A stretch of 64,000 bases of DNA from CAVPCZ01 sp963702445. GTDB taxonomy: Bacteria; Bacteroidota; Ignavibacteria; UBA10030; UBA6906. A program made the translations under genes and the position numbers. The notes beneath the pieces are model-generated. The model worked only from the letters and a program-made list of their open reading frames with translations, was not told the DNA's origin and did no database searches. Of the stretch, positions 1 to 9,634 are shown in pieces (within the stretch, counting starts at the first letter, position 1; each line of letters opens with the position of its first letter). The stretch is taken from contig CAVPCZ010000016.1 in NCBI GenBank assembly GCA_963702445.1, positions 496,001-560,000 of the forward strand, given 5' to 3'.

Positions 1-637
1 CGTCCACCTGTTCCACTTCCGGAAGAATCGCCACCGTGGCTGCAGATGTGTGAACACGCCCCTGGGCCTCGGTCTCCGGAACGCGCTGGACTCTGTGCAC
101 GCCGCTTTCGAACTTCATCAACCCGTACACGTCGGTACCGATCAGGCTGAAGGAGATCTCCTTGATGCCGCCCAGGCCGGTATCGCTGGCATCAAGAACC
201 TCCACCTTCCACCCTTTGGTCTCTGCAAAGCGGGAATACATGCGGAAGAGGTCGGAGGCAAAGAGGGCGGCCTCGTCGCCTCCCGTACCGGCCCGGATTT
301 CCACGATAACGTTCTTGCTGTCGTTCGGATCCCGCGGAACGAGCAGCACCTTCAGCTCATCCTCCAGCGCCGCAACCTGGGCGCGTGTGCCGTCGAGTTC
401 GGCATAGGCAAGCTGTTTCATCTCGGCGTCGCCCGAGGTCTCCACCAGATCCCGCAAACCGGCAAGATCCTGGCGTGCTTTCACATACCGATCGTACACG
501 CGCATAAGCGGGGTAAGATCGCTGTGTTCCTTGCTGATCTCACGCCGGCGGTCCTGGTTCTGGAGAACTTCGGGGTCAGCGAGGAGCCGCGTAAGTTCTT
601 CATAGCGCCGCCGGACGTGTTCCAGTCGTTCAAGCAT
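1..637 (-). CDS. prfA: Peptide chain release factor 1, N-terminal part
   Basis: Release factor that recognises UAA/UAG stop codons and triggers peptide release on the ribosome. Translating the minus strand from the ATG at 637 gives MLERLEHVRRRYEEL, then a long helical region and the family motif EIRAGTGGDEAALFA, as in RF1 domains 1 and 2. The window edge cuts the gene after about 212 codons, so the GGQ catalytic loop and the PxT codon-recognition motif are not seen. RF1 rather than RF2 is favoured by the N-terminal sequence and the absence of the RF2 frameshift site. It follows the DUF1385 gene with a 3-base gap and is the last gene of the long minus-strand run. Confidence 0.93.
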   Translation of the reverse strand, partial: MLERLEHVRRRYEELTRLLADPEVLQNQDRRREISKEHSDLTPLMRVYDRYVKARQDLAGLRDLVETSGDAEMKQLAYAELDGTRAQVAALEDELKVLLVPRDPNDSKNVIVEIRAGTGGDEAALFASDLFRMYSRFAETKGWKVEVLDASDTGLGGIKEISFSLIGTDVYGLMKFESGVHRVQRVPETEAQGRVHTSAATVAILPEVEQVD

Positions 638-640
638 CGC

Positions 641-1646
641 TCACCGCCCTCCCGCCTCGAGAACTCCGGATACCGGGGCCGGGATGGGGGATTCATCCTC
701 TCCGATCGCCGCACGCAGCGCCGTCAATGCAACCTCCAGCTGCGCCTCATCCGGCTCACGGGTGGTAATGCGCTGGAGCCACAATCCGGGCTGAACAAGG
801 AGCCGGCCCCAGGAGGATCCGGTGTGTCGTGCGGTCCACCGGATCACTTCATAGGATAACCCGCCTATGAGAGGGATCAACGGCAAGATGGACCGCCAGG
901 CGCACGGCGAAGGTCAATGTGCCCAGCATGGCGATAAGCACGGTGTCCACAAGGGCAAAAAGCACGATGGAGGCCAGCATGACTATCAGCAGGAAACTGG
1001 TTCCGCACCGGGGGTGGAGGCGGCTCTGGAGGGCCGCCGAAGCGGAGGTGAGGGGCTGTCCGAGCTCGAAGGCAAACACCGACTTGTGCTCGGCCCCGTG
1101 ATAGGCAAAGAGACGGCGGACATCCTTCAGGAGGGAGATGCCGGAGAGGTAGGCCAGAAACAGGGCCAGCCGGACAAAACCCGCCGCGAGATTGAAGAGC
1201 AGCGCCTCCTGGGAGACGTTGAACAGGAGTGTGGCCAGGAGAAGCGGTGTGACGAAGAAGAGCGCCACGCCGAGCAGCAGTGCCACGGCAACCGTAAAGC
1301 CCAGCGCCATCCCCTTCTGTTTCTTCCCGTTTGTGCCATCCCCGACGGGGGCAATGCCGCTTTCGTCTTCCATGGCCACCCGGGCGGAATAGTTCAGCGA
1401 GCGAACCCCGATGGTGAGCATCTCCACCAGTCCGGCCGCGCCGCGCAACACCGGGAATTTGAACGCCTTCACCCGGTCCCCGAGCGCCGTGTACGGTTCG
1501 CGCTGGACTTCGATGCGGCCGTCCCGCCGCCGTACCGCGGTTGCCAGGAAACGCGGGCCGCGCATCATCACCCCTTCAATGACCGCCTGTCCCCCCACCT
1601 GAAGGGGCTGTTCCGGTGAATACCGGTGTTTCGTCAGTGTATTCAT
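641..1646 (-). CDS. DUF1385 membrane protein (apparent frameshift)
   Basis: Member of the DUF1385 (YqhQ-like) family of polytopic membrane proteins of unknown function, often next to prfA, as here. The start at 1646 gives MNTLTKHRYSPEQ followed by the family hallmark GGQAVIEGVMMRGP; there are two hydrophobic segments and a central YHGAEHK motif, also typical. The reading frame breaks near 885: upstream it ends in LAVHL, and the conserved C-terminus (PLIPLIGGLSYEVIRW, PGLWLQRITTREPDE) continues in the next frame down to the stop at 641. Dropping one T from the CTTG at about 885 restores a normal product of about 334 residues. A sequence error is likelier than real decay because both halves are well conserved. 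Confidence 0.85.
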
Positions 1647-1683
1647 AGATATATAAAGTACGGAATTCGGGGGGGAAAAACCA

Positions 1684-3186
1684 TCACGCTCCGCCTTCGG
1701 GAGGCGCGGCGGCATCACTCGGACGGAGCCCGGCCGGGCGCAGAAGACGGGCCGCTCCCCGCAGTTCACCGGGGACAAAAAAGCGGAACAGATAAAGCAG
1801 GAACGGGAAGGAGAGAAGGAGCAGACCGTGCCAGGCAATCATCCACTCGCCGGCGTCGACGAGCTTTGCCAGTGCGTACACCGCGACAGCCGCCCCGGTG
1901 ATTTTCGCCAACCTGATCCATTCGTACGGGACGGGATAGATCGTGCGGACCATCAGGTACATCATGCCGGCCATGACGAGATAACTTGCCAGTGTCGCAT
2001 AGGCCGCCCCCAGAAGTCCGTACTGAGGAATCAGAAGATAATTGGCGGCGATGTTGACGCCGGCCGCGACGAACGTGACCAGTGGAAGCCGTGCGGTCCG
2101 CTTCTCGATGTATATGCCCGCAATCAGATTGTTGTACACGCCCAGGAAAAGATATGCCAGGAGTATCACCGGCACGACATCCAGTCCCACCCAGTACGGA
2201 GGCGCAATAAGGGATCGCCCGGCGAAGATCTGCCAGCGAACGAGGGGCTCCAGAAAGAAGCTCAGGGAGAGAAAGACGGCCGTCAGACTCAGAACGACAT
2301 ACGTCATGACGCGCGCAAACAGCGGGCGCGCATCGGGGTCGTTCGCGTGCTGCAGGAAGAACGGGCGCCATGCAAAATCGAACATCGACACAAGGAGCAT
2401 CATGAAGATGCCCAGGCGGTAATTGGCCTGGAACACCCCCACGGCCGCCTTTCCGCTCAGGGATTCCAGAATGGGCCGGTTGATCACCTGGATCATCATT
2501 CCGGCGATCCCGGCGGGGACGGAGGGGAGCCCGAATCTCAGCAGGGCGCCCAGGAGCTTCTCGGGCCAGGAGAATGTCAAGGAACGCACAACAGTCGGGA
2601 CCAGCAAAAGCAGGACAAGCACGGCGGAGATGATGTTGCTCAGGAAGATGCCCTCGATGCCGGACCGGAACACGAAGAGAAAGAGGATATTGCAGAGGAC
2701 ATTGACGATGATCCCGGCGACTTTGATGAAGGCGAATGTCCGCGCCTTCGAAGCCATCCGGAGCGACGCAAACGGGATGAGGGTAAGCGCATCCAGGAAA
2801 AGGATAAGGGCCCCCTGTGACACAATCGCCGCAAGGGGGTCAGGAACGTGGATCCACCGGGCCACCGCGGATGACCGGAGTATCAGCAATCCTGAAAAGA
2901 AGAAGGACGTGATGCCCACGGCAAGAAGCGGGACCGTGAAGGCCTGCCGGCGGTCGCCCAGCTCCTGTGTCGAGGAATACTTCATGTAGGCGCTTTCCAT
3001 CCCGTACCCGTAGACGACATTCAGGAACGCGATGTAGGCATACACGGTGGCCACGATGCCGAGATCTTCCGCGGGGAGCGCATGCGTATAGAGGGGGGTC
3101 AGCAGAAAGGTGAGAAAACGGCCGAGAATCGTACTGATCCCGTAGACGGCGGTATCCGTCCCGAGCCGCTTGAGCTTTTCACGCAT
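1684..3186 (-). CDS. Oligosaccharide flippase family protein (Wzx-like)
   Basis: 500-residue polytopic protein of the MOP/polysaccharide flippase superfamily, which moves lipid-linked oligosaccharides across the inner membrane. About 12-14 hydrophobic segments are spread along its length. The N-terminus (GTDTAVYGISTILGRFLTFL) has the usual first helix of this family, and PLYTHALPAEDLGIVATVYAY is the typical first periplasmic loop. The start ATG at 3186 overlaps the end of nadC by 8 bases, implying translational coupling. It is the second flippase of the run, so its substrate may differ from that of the Wzx at 16.3-17.8 kb. The substrate cannot be read from sequence. Confidence 0.85.
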   Translation of the reverse strand: MREKLKRLGTDTAVYGISTILGRFLTFLLTPLYTHALPAEDLGIVATVYAYIAFLNVVYGYGMESAYMKYSSTQELGDRRQAFTVPLLAVGITSFFFSGLLILRSSAVARWIHVPDPLAAIVSQGALILFLDALTLIPFASLRMASKARTFAFIKVAGIIVNVLCNILFLFVFRSGIEGIFLSNIISAVLVLLLLVPTVVRSLTFSWPEKLLGALLRFGLPSVPAGIAGMMIQVINRPILESLSGKAAVGVFQANYRLGIFMMLLVSMFDFAWRPFFLQHANDPDARPLFARVMTYVVLSLTAVFLSLSFFLEPLVRWQIFAGRSLIAPPYWVGLDVVPVILLAYLFLGVYNNLIAGIYIEKRTARLPLVTFVAAGVNIAANYLLIPQYGLLGAAYATLASYLVMAGMMYLMVRTIYPVPYEWIRLAKITGAAVAVYALAKLVDAGEWMIAWHGLLLLSFPFLLYLFRFFVPGELRGAARLLRPAGLRPSDAAAPPEGGA

Positions 3187-4042
3187 GTGCGGACAATTCG
3201 AGAGAGATGTCGAGAGCCTTCACCGAGTGGGTGAGCGCACCGACGGAAATCACATCCACGCCGGTTTCGGCGACCTCGCGGACGGTCTGGAGCGTGATGC
3301 CCCCTGACGCTTCCACCTCCACGCGGCCCCCGATGACCGCCACGGCTTCGCGCATGGCGCCCGGCGTGAAGTTGTCCAGCATGATCCGGTCCACCCCGCC
3401 GCAGTGGAGCGCTTCACGCACCTCATCCAGTGATTTTGTCTCCACCTCGACCCTGAGGCGGAGCCGTCGATCGGCGAGATAGGCCCGGCACCGGGTTACC
3501 GCCGCGGTGAGACCGCCCGCGGCCGCAATATGGTTGTCCTTTATCAGGACCATGTCATCCAGGCCGAAGCGGTGATTCACGCCGCCCCCCAGCCGCACCG
3601 CCCACTTGTCGAGCAGCCGGAGGCCGGGAACCGTCTTCCGCGTGTCCGTGATACGCGCCCGCGTGCCCCGGACGGCGTTGACGTACTGCCGGGTAACCGT
3701 GGCGATACCGCTCATGCGCTGCAGAAGATTGAGTGCGGTGCGTTCGGCTTTGAGCAGCCCGCGAACACTCCCGGCGGCGGTCGCAGCAATGTCGCCCTTG
3801 GCAACTTCGGAACCGTCCGGATGAACAAGATTGAATTGAACGTCGGGATCGCAGAAGCTCATGACCATCGCGGCGACTTCGAGTCCGGCGATGATTCCCG
3901 GCTCCTTGCACAGAAAGGCCGCCCTTCCGTGCTGATCCTCCGGGAAGACCGCTTCGCTGGTGACGTCCCCCATCCCCACATCTTCCAGGAGGGCGGCTTC
4001 GATCAGGCGCTGGAGGGCTCCGCCGTCAGTCTCGGGCATCAT
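3179..4042 (-). CDS. nadC: Nicotinate-nucleotide diphosphorylase (carboxylating), quinolinate phosphoribosyltransferase
   Basis: Converts quinolinate and PRPP to nicotinate mononucleotide, CO2 and PPi in de novo NAD synthesis. The 287-residue product has the usual N-terminal segment (ALLEDVGMGDVTSEAV), the LLQRMSGIAT motif, and the PRPP/quinolinate-binding TDTRKTVPGLR followed by RLGGGVNHRFGLDDMVLIKDNH. The C-terminal barrel ends with EASGGIT and ISVGALTHS. The ATG at 4042 (MMPETDGG) is chosen because the reading frame upstream lies inside the Trm112 gene and does not resemble the family. It overlaps that gene by 17 bases. No nadA or nadB lies in this window. Confidence 0.94.
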   Translation of the reverse strand: MMPETDGGALQRLIEAALLEDVGMGDVTSEAVFPEDQHGRAAFLCKEPGIIAGLEVAAMVMSFCDPDVQFNLVHPDGSEVAKGDIAATAAGSVRGLLKAERTALNLLQRMSGIATVTRQYVNAVRGTRARITDTRKTVPGLRLLDKWAVRLGGGVNHRFGLDDMVLIKDNHIAAAGGLTAAVTRCRAYLADRRLRLRVEVETKSLDEVREALHCGGVDRIMLDNFTPGAMREAVAVIGGRVEVEASGGITLQTVREVAETGVDVISVGALTHSVKALDISLELSAHA

Positions 4043-4223
4043 GGCCGCTGCCGGGCGTGTGGGCGGGTCCTGAGGATCCACGAGTAAGGATGGGAATGTC
4101 GTTGCGCACGGGGTACACCGTCGCACAGCGTGTGCAGGTCAGGGTGTTCTCCGCCGGCCGGTAGTCCAGGTCGTTCTTGCATTTCGGGCAGCAGAGGATA
4201 TCCAGCAATTCGCGTTTGAGCAT
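4026..4223 (-). CDS. Trm112-family zinc-ribbon protein (UPF0434-like)
   Basis: Small 65-residue protein starting MLKRELLDILCCPKCKNDL with a second pair TCTRCATVYPV, the four-cysteine layout of Trm112/UPF0434 proteins. In other organisms Trm112 activates methyltransferases; the bacterial role is not settled. The last 15 or so residues, which overlap the nadC start, are not conserved-looking. It lies 2 bases after the thioesterase gene and overlaps nadC, so it is surely translated within the operon. Confidence 0.85.
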   Translation of the reverse strand: MLKRELLDILCCPKCKNDLDYRPAENTLTCTRCATVYPVRNDIPILTRGSSGPAHTPGSGHDARD

Positions 4224-4225
4224 GT

Positions 4226-4654
4226 CTACTCCTTCGTCGTGTCGGCGGCAAGGGCCTTCTCCACGTGCTCCAGGAACGTCGCCGGTGCGCGTGTGGGTTT
4301 TCCCGTGGCGACATTCAGAAAACCGTGGATCGTGTACCCCTCCGCAATGACCTCGGTCTTCCGTTCATTGTACACCGTGTAGTCGAGCCTCACGCGCGCC
4401 ACGGGCTTTTCGCGCAGCATGGTGACCACCGTAAGCTGGTCGTCGTACCGTGCGGGCCTCTTGTATTCCGCATGCGCCTCAATCACCGGAAGCTGGAATC
4501 CCATCTCCTCAAGCTGGGGATACGGAAGTCCGATCCCGCGCATCATATCGGATCGCCCCTGCTCGAAGTATTCAAAGTAGACGCCGTAGTAGGCGTGCCG
4601 CATCTGGTCCGTGTCGGCATACCGCACGCGGAGTATGGTCTCACACCGAATCAT
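4226..4654 (-). CDS. Acyl-CoA thioesterase, 4HBT/YbgC-FadM family
   Basis: 142-residue single hot-dog domain protein, the usual length for YbgC/FadM-type thioesterases that hydrolyse acyl-CoA. The N-terminus RVRYADTDQMRHAYYGVYFEYFEQGR contains the active-site aspartate and the G-x-Y-x-x-YFE helix typical of the 4-hydroxybenzoyl-CoA thioesterase fold. An AAGGGAA sequence lies about 8 bases upstream of the ATG at 4654. It sits 31 bases after accA, suggesting a link to acyl-CoA metabolism, but the natural substrate cannot be told from the sequence. Confidence 0.88.
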   Translation of the reverse strand: MIRCETILRVRYADTDQMRHAYYGVYFEYFEQGRSDMMRGIGLPYPQLEEMGFQLPVIEAHAEYKRPARYDDQLTVVTMLREKPVARVRLDYTVYNERKTEVIAEGYTIHGFLNVATGKPTRAPATFLEHVEKALAADTTKE

Positions 4655-4685
4655 ATGCTGTTCCCTTCCTTGTCTCCCCGGTTCC

Positions 4686-5636
4686 CTACCCGACCGTCAC
4701 GCCCATCTTTGAAAACTTCTCGATGCGCCGTTCCACGAGTTTTTCCGGTTTGAGTTTTTTGAGGTGCTTGATTTCTTCCAGGAGCATGTCCTTGAGTATG
4801 GTGCTGATCTGCGCATGATCGCGATGCGCGCCTCCCAGCGGTTCCGGGACAATGACGTCGATGATGCCCTGTTTCAGAAGATCGGGTGCGGTCAGCTGGA
4901 GTGCTTCCGCCGCCTGCTCTTTGTAGTTCCAGCTCCGCCAGAGAATGCTCGAACAGCTCTCCGGCGAGATGACGGAATACCACGCGTACTCCAGCATGAG
5001 GATCCGGTCGCCGATACCCAGTCCGAGCGCGCCCCCCGAAGCACCCTCCCCGATGATGGCCACGATGATGGGAACGCGCAGCCGCGCCATCTCGAGCAGA
5101 TTGCGCGCGATTGCTTCCGCCTGCCCGCGTTCCTCCGCCTCAAGCCCGGGGAATGCGCCGGGCGTATCCAGCAGCGTAATGACGGGTCTGCCGAACTTCT
5201 CCGCGAGCTTCATCAGGCGCAGGGCTTTGCGGTACCCCTCGGGATTCGGCATGCCGAAATTCCGGTACAGATTGGATTTGGTGTCGCGTCCCTTCTGGTG
5301 CCCGATGATCATGACGGGCTGGTCGCCGATCCGTGCGAGCCCGCCCACGATGGCCTTGTCGTCCTTGAAGGTCCGGTCCCCGTGCATTTCCACGAAATCC
5401 CTGGTCATCAGCTGGATATAGTCCATCGTGTAGGGACGGTCGGCGTGCCGCGCGAGCTGGACCTTCTGCCACCGGGTGAGCCCGGCGTACACACTCTGCT
5501 GCAATTGCCGCACACGCTTCTCAATCCGCACGATCTCCTGTGCGATCTCCGGATTGTCGGCGTACTTCCGCATTTCCTCGACCTTCTTCTCCAGCTCGAG
5601 GATCGGCTTTTCGAAGTCCAGTACCATTTTTGCCAT
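4686..5636 (-). CDS. accA: Acetyl-CoA carboxylase carboxyltransferase subunit alpha
   Basis: Transfers carboxyl from carboxybiotin to acetyl-CoA together with AccD, giving malonyl-CoA for fatty-acid synthesis. The 316-residue product begins MAKMVLDFEKPILELEKKVEEM, has the typical coiled N-terminal helix, the GDRTFKDDKAIVGG motif, GHQKGRDTK, the DTPGAFPG loop and GEGASGGALG, all diagnostic of AccA. The partner accD is at 28.9 kb in this window, far from accA, as is common. The gene starts 13 bases after the polysaccharide gene upstream and no promoter is evident between them. Confidence 0.95.
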   Translation of the reverse strand: MAKMVLDFEKPILELEKKVEEMRKYADNPEIAQEIVRIEKRVRQLQQSVYAGLTRWQKVQLARHADRPYTMDYIQLMTRDFVEMHGDRTFKDDKAIVGGLARIGDQPVMIIGHQKGRDTKSNLYRNFGMPNPEGYRKALRLMKLAEKFGRPVITLLDTPGAFPGLEAEERGQAEAIARNLLEMARLRVPIIVAIIGEGASGGALGLGIGDRILMLEYAWYSVISPESCSSILWRSWNYKEQAAEALQLTAPDLLKQGIIDVIVPEPLGGAHRDHAQISTILKDMLLEEIKHLKKLKPEKLVERRIEKFSKMGVTVG

Positions 5637-5649
5637 AATCAGATCTCCG

Positions 5650-7684
5650 CTATCTCCTGAGTGCGTGCAATGCCGCCTTGAGAAGAATCTCTACATCGAG
5701 GAGCAATGAATGGTTCTTCGCATAATACAGTTGATACCGCTCTCTTTCGGCGGAAGAAAGGCCCTCCCGCGCATTGATCTGGGCAAGGCCCGTGATCCCC
5801 CGGGGCCCGAGGTAGGGGCCTACACTCTCCAACGGTTTCCCATCGCCGGGTGTTCCCGTTTCCGCGGCGGGATCCGGGGGCAAACCGACGAAGCTCATCC
5901 GGCCCTCCACAATCTGCGGTACCGCCAGCATGGCCCGGGTAACCCGGCCGGGAGGACGCGGTCCGCCGAACATACGCAGCAGAAGAACCACCGGATATGC
6001 TGTGAGAAGCAGGAACAGTCCGCCTGCCACGTCAAACAGCCGCTTCAGGAGGCGGTGGGACGGCTTGTGGATGTTGTACTCGATCTCCACGAGCGGAAGT
6101 GTTTCCAGATCATCGATCCTGGTCTTGCCGATGATCGCCTCCAGACTCGTCGGAACCAGACGGAAATTCACATTGCGGTCGGTGCTCCGGGAAATCACCG
6201 CAAGAATTGCCGTGTAGGGGAGTTCGTCCGTGGAAAAAATCACATCGGTAATGCCCCGTTCCCCGATCACCTTCCCGACGTTTTCGAGGCTGCCGACGAT
6301 CTCGATCCCGGCAACCCGCTCTCCGATATGTGCGCTGCTGGTATCGATAAACCCCTGCACGTCATATCCGTCGTCCACGCGCGCACGCAGCCGGCGCAGA
6401 ACCTCCTGCCCGGATACGCCCGTCCCCACAATCAGGGTCCTGGTCCCGAACAGACTCCGCCTGCGGTCGCGGGGAGCCGCGCGCCTCGTCCGCGTGCGCA
6501 GCAACAACCGCCAGCCCGGAAGAAGGACGAGCGCCACAAGTCCGGAGATCAGCACAACCGCCCGGCTGAAGGCAAAGGTCTTGGCGAAGAAAACCGTTGC
6601 GGAGATGAGGACGTAGCCGGTGAGCACCGCCAGACGCGGCGCGGGCCGCTTTCAGACGGTGGGTGGTGTAGATCCCCAGAGAGGCTCCCACAAGCGCCAC
6701 AAGCAGACCGGGAATTGTCCAGGCCAGCGGATAGGCATAGCTCGGAAAGCGGAATACCCGGCCGAAGTAGAGAAACTCGGCGAACAGCAGTGCGACCGCC
6801 ACAAGAACCATATCCAGAATCGCCGGCAGCAGGGGTCGTACGGTACGCCCCGCGGCCGCCGCGGTCGCACGCAGGAGAATCCCCGCCCGGAGGAACAGCA
6901 CCCCCGAACGGGAACGGCTGAAGTGCTTTTCGACGAACAGCTCCATGGCGCCGTAAAAGACCTCGAGTTCGTTGATGTTGCTCCGGCGCGTGCTCTCCCC
7001 TTTGTAGTGAATGATCTGTGTGGAGTGCACATAGTAGACACGGAATCCCGCCTGCCGGACACGGAAGCACCAGTCCAGATCCTCCCCGTACATGAAAAAC
7101 GACTCGTCCAGTCCGCCCACGCGCTCATAGGCCGCACGCCGGATCATCATGAACGATCCGCTCACCGCGTCCACCTCGTAGGTCTCGTCGGGGCTGAGAT
7201 ACGTGAGGTTGTACCGGCCGAAGATGCGCGATGAGGGAAACAGCGCGCTGAGGCCGAAGATCTTCGTGAACGCCACCCAGGGGGTGGGAAAACTCCGGCG
7301 GCACGGAAGCTGAAACGTGCCGTCGGGGTTGAGAATCTTGCAGCCGGCAAGCCCCGCATCCGGATGCTCCTGAAAGAAGTGGAGCATCTGACGGAGCGTG
7401 TCTTCCTGCACAATCGTGTCCGGATTGATAAGCAGAAGGAGTTCGCCCCGTGCCTGTGTCAGGGCGAGGTTGTTGGCCCGGGCAAACCCGACATTCTCGG
7501 GGTGGGCGATGACACGCACATCCGGAAACGTGGAACGTACCATGGCCACGCTGCCGTCATCGGATGCATTATCCACAACAAAGATCTCGCCGTCAATTCC
7601 CTCCATCGCCCGCCGGAGAGAAGTGAGGGCGTTCTCCAGGAACTGGCGAACGTTGTAGTTCACGATGATGACGGAGAGCTGCAT
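5650..7684 (-). CDS. GT2 glycosyltransferase fused to a degenerate polyprenyl sugar-transferase domain (apparent frameshift)
   Basis: The N-terminal ~270 residues are a GT-A family 2 glycosyltransferase similar to rhamnosyl/WbbL enzymes: VVDNASDDGS, LLLINPDT, and FMYGEDLDWCFRVRQAG for acceptor and divalent metal binding. Membrane segments follow, then a Rossmann domain (TLIVGTGVSGQEVLRRL) as in CoA_binding_3 of polyprenyl glycosylphosphotransferases. The C-terminal part keeps RLLKRLFDVAGG, GRMSFVG and GITGLAQINAREG, but the central catalytic segment (KFRSM, DELPQ) is missing. The frame breaks between 6627 and 6651: the first frame ends around RLKAARAA and the second resumes at LTGYVLISATVFF; removing one base joins them. 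The start ATG at 7684 is 5 bases from the previous stop. Confidence 0.78.
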
Positions 7685-7689
7685 TCGGG

Positions 7690-8427
7690 TCAGAGCCTGT
7701 TGAACAGACTTTGCAGACGGAGCTTCCAGAGCATGAAGAACGCCTCGTACGTGATGGCCCGCGACATTTTCGAATTGCCCGAACGGCGGTCGAGGAACAC
7801 GATGGGAATCTCGAAAAGGCGGAACCCCTTTTTCCAGGCCTTGAAGCTCATTTCGATCTGGAAGGCGTACCCGTTCGAGCGGATCCGGTCGAGATCGATC
7901 GCCGACAGAATCTCCCGGCGATAGCACTTGAAGCCGCCGGTGGCATCGTGAATCGGAAGGCCGATCATCAGGCGTGTGTAGATATTCGCGAAGTAGCTGA
8001 GCAGGAGACGTTGCATGGGCCAGTTCAGGACGCGCACCCCGTTGATATACCGGGACCCGATAACCAGATCGGTCGTCTCCGCGGCGCGAAGGAAATTCGG
8101 GATCTCGGCCGGGTCGTGGGAGAAATCCGCGTCCATTTCGAACACCAGACTGTAGCCGCTCCTGAGTGCGTACCGGAATCCCTCGACGTAGGCGGTGCCG
8201 AGTCCCATCTTGCCGGGGCGGACGATCAGATGGATACGCGCGTCCGATTGCTGCATCTTCCTGACCAGATCAGCCGTCCCGTCAGGCGACCCGTCATCCA
8301 CCACCAGGATGTCCAGACGGGGATCCTGCCGGAGGATCTCCGGGATCAACCGGGGGATGTTGTCAGCCTCGTTGAAGGTGGGGATCACAATGAGCGCACG
8401 GCCGGCACGATCTTCAGCGGACTCCAT
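7690..8427 (-). CDS. Polyprenol phosphate mannosyltransferase-like GT2
   Basis: GT-A fold family 2 enzyme resembling dolichyl-phosphate mannose synthase: LIVIPTFNEADNI, ILVVDDGSPDGT, FEMDADFSHDP for nucleotide sugar and metal binding, and a helix ending DATGGFKCYRREIL. It likely transfers a hexose from a nucleotide sugar onto polyprenyl phosphate. There is no C-terminal GtrA-like membrane domain; the length is 245 residues. The ATG at 8427 has AAGGG at a proper distance, so it is preferred over the in-frame ATG 18 bases earlier. It overlaps the end of the aminotransferase gene by 14 bases. Confidence 0.86.
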   Translation of the reverse strand: MESAEDRAGRALIVIPTFNEADNIPRLIPEILRQDPRLDILVVDDGSPDGTADLVRKMQQSDARIHLIVRPGKMGLGTAYVEGFRYALRSGYSLVFEMDADFSHDPAEIPNFLRAAETTDLVIGSRYINGVRVLNWPMQRLLLSYFANIYTRLMIGLPIHDATGGFKCYRREILSAIDLDRIRSNGYAFQIEMSFKAWKKGFRLFEIPIVFLDRRSGNSKMSRAITYEAFFMLWKLRLQSLFNRL

Positions 8428-9520
8428 AGAATCCCTTGATGGCATTGGTGATAGAGAGCAGCTCTTCTTCCGTCAGTTCCGTGTGCATGGGCAGCGAGAG
8501 GACCTCCGCGGCGGCGGCCTCCGCCACGGGGAAATCCCCTTTCCGGCCTCCCGACATGGCGAACGCCTGCTGGAGGTGAAGAGGGACCGGATAGTAGATG
8601 GCGTGGGGAATGGCGCGTTCCTTGAGATGCGCCGCCAGCTCATCGCGCCGGGGAACCCGGAGCGTGTACTGGTGGAAAATATGCTCGCAGTGCGCCTCGA
8701 CGAAGGGCGGCGTCGCCGGTGTCCCTTTCAGAAGAGCGGTGTACCGTTCCGCGGCCTTCCGCCGTGCCGCGTTCCAGGCGTCCAGATGGGGCGCTTTCAC
8801 CCGCAGGATCGCCGCCTGCACGGTATCCAGGCGGCTGTTGACGCCGAGGATTTCGTGGTAGTAGCGCACCTTCGACCCGTGTGCCGCAATCATGCGCATC
8901 CGGCTGTCGAGAGCCTGATCGTTCGTGACCATCATGCCGCCGTCGCCGAAGGCACCCAGGTTTTTGCTCGGGAAGAAGCTGATGCACCCGATGTCGCCGA
9001 AGGCGCACACTTTCTTTCCCCTGAAGGATGCGCCCAGCGCCTGCGCCGCGTCTTCGATCACCCGCACACCGTGTTTGCGCGCAACGGCCAGGATGGCATC
9101 CATGTCCGCGGGATGCCCGTAGAGATGCACGGGAATGATGGCCTTCGTTCGCGGTGTGATCGCCGCTTCGATCCGGCGGGGATCGATGTTAAACGTGAGC
9201 GGATCAATATCCACGTACACCGGTCTGGCCCCGAGAAGCCCGATGGTCTCGGCAGTTGCCACAAAGGTGAAGGGTGTCGTGATCACCTCGTCACCGGGTC
9301 CGATGCCGAGGGCCATCATGGCGATTTGCAGCGCATCCGTACCGGAGGCGCACCCCGCCGCATACCTGACGCCCAGGTATCCGGCGAGCGTGCATTCAAG
9401 CTCTCCCACGTCCGGACCGTTGATAAACTGACCCGAATCGAGCACGCGGAGCACGGCGGCATCCACCGCGGGTTTGATATGCGTGTACTGTCCGACAACG
9501 TCAACCATCTGCAGTTTCAT
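8414..9520 (-). CDS. DegT/DnrJ/EryC1/StrS family sugar aminotransferase
   Basis: PLP enzyme of 368 residues that usually aminates keto-sugar nucleotides for polysaccharide synthesis. It carries SGTDALQIAM for phosphate binding, VIEDAAQALGA with the PLP-nitrogen aspartate, and SFFPSKNLGAFGDGG with the lysine that forms the Schiff base. The C-terminal motif of the family, YPVPLHLQ, is also present. Placed within the exopolysaccharide cluster, it suggests that the polymer contains an amino sugar such as a Qui4N- or Fuc3N-type residue, an inference only. A 114-base stretch without a gene separates it from the next gene upstream. Confidence 0.92.
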   Translation of the reverse strand: MKLQMVDVVGQYTHIKPAVDAAVLRVLDSGQFINGPDVGELECTLAGYLGVRYAAGCASGTDALQIAMMALGIGPGDEVITTPFTFVATAETIGLLGARPVYVDIDPLTFNIDPRRIEAAITPRTKAIIPVHLYGHPADMDAILAVARKHGVRVIEDAAQALGASFRGKKVCAFGDIGCISFFPSKNLGAFGDGGMMVTNDQALDSRMRMIAAHGSKVRYYHEILGVNSRLDTVQAAILRVKAPHLDAWNAARRKAAERYTALLKGTPATPPFVEAHCEHIFHQYTLRVPRRDELAAHLKERAIPHAIYYPVPLHLQQAFAMSGGRKGDFPVAEAAAAEVLSLPMHTELTEEELLSITNAIKGFYGVR

Positions 9521-9634
9521 CGGTCATCTCCTGTTTGTCCGTCCGCCCTCCGGATGTTCACGCACGGTCCGGTATGCGTTTCCGGCGCTGTCTCAGGGCG
9601 GCGTCACCCGGCCCCGCACTCCGGCACAACGATC
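9521..9634. other. Non-coding gap inside the exopolysaccharide run
   Basis: 114 bases between the start of the aminotransferase gene and the stop of the glycosylphosphotransferase gene. It is the longest gap within the polysaccharide cluster. I see no -35/-10 pair of the type found elsewhere in this window and no strong hairpin with a T-run, so read-through is expected. Confidence 0.5.

Noticed and set aside
1600..1690. A leaderless promoter for the DUF1385 gene (TATATA close to the ATG at 1646)
   Set aside because: No TTG at a 17-base spacing; the AT-rich stretch alone is not enough and the gene is inside a long operon.
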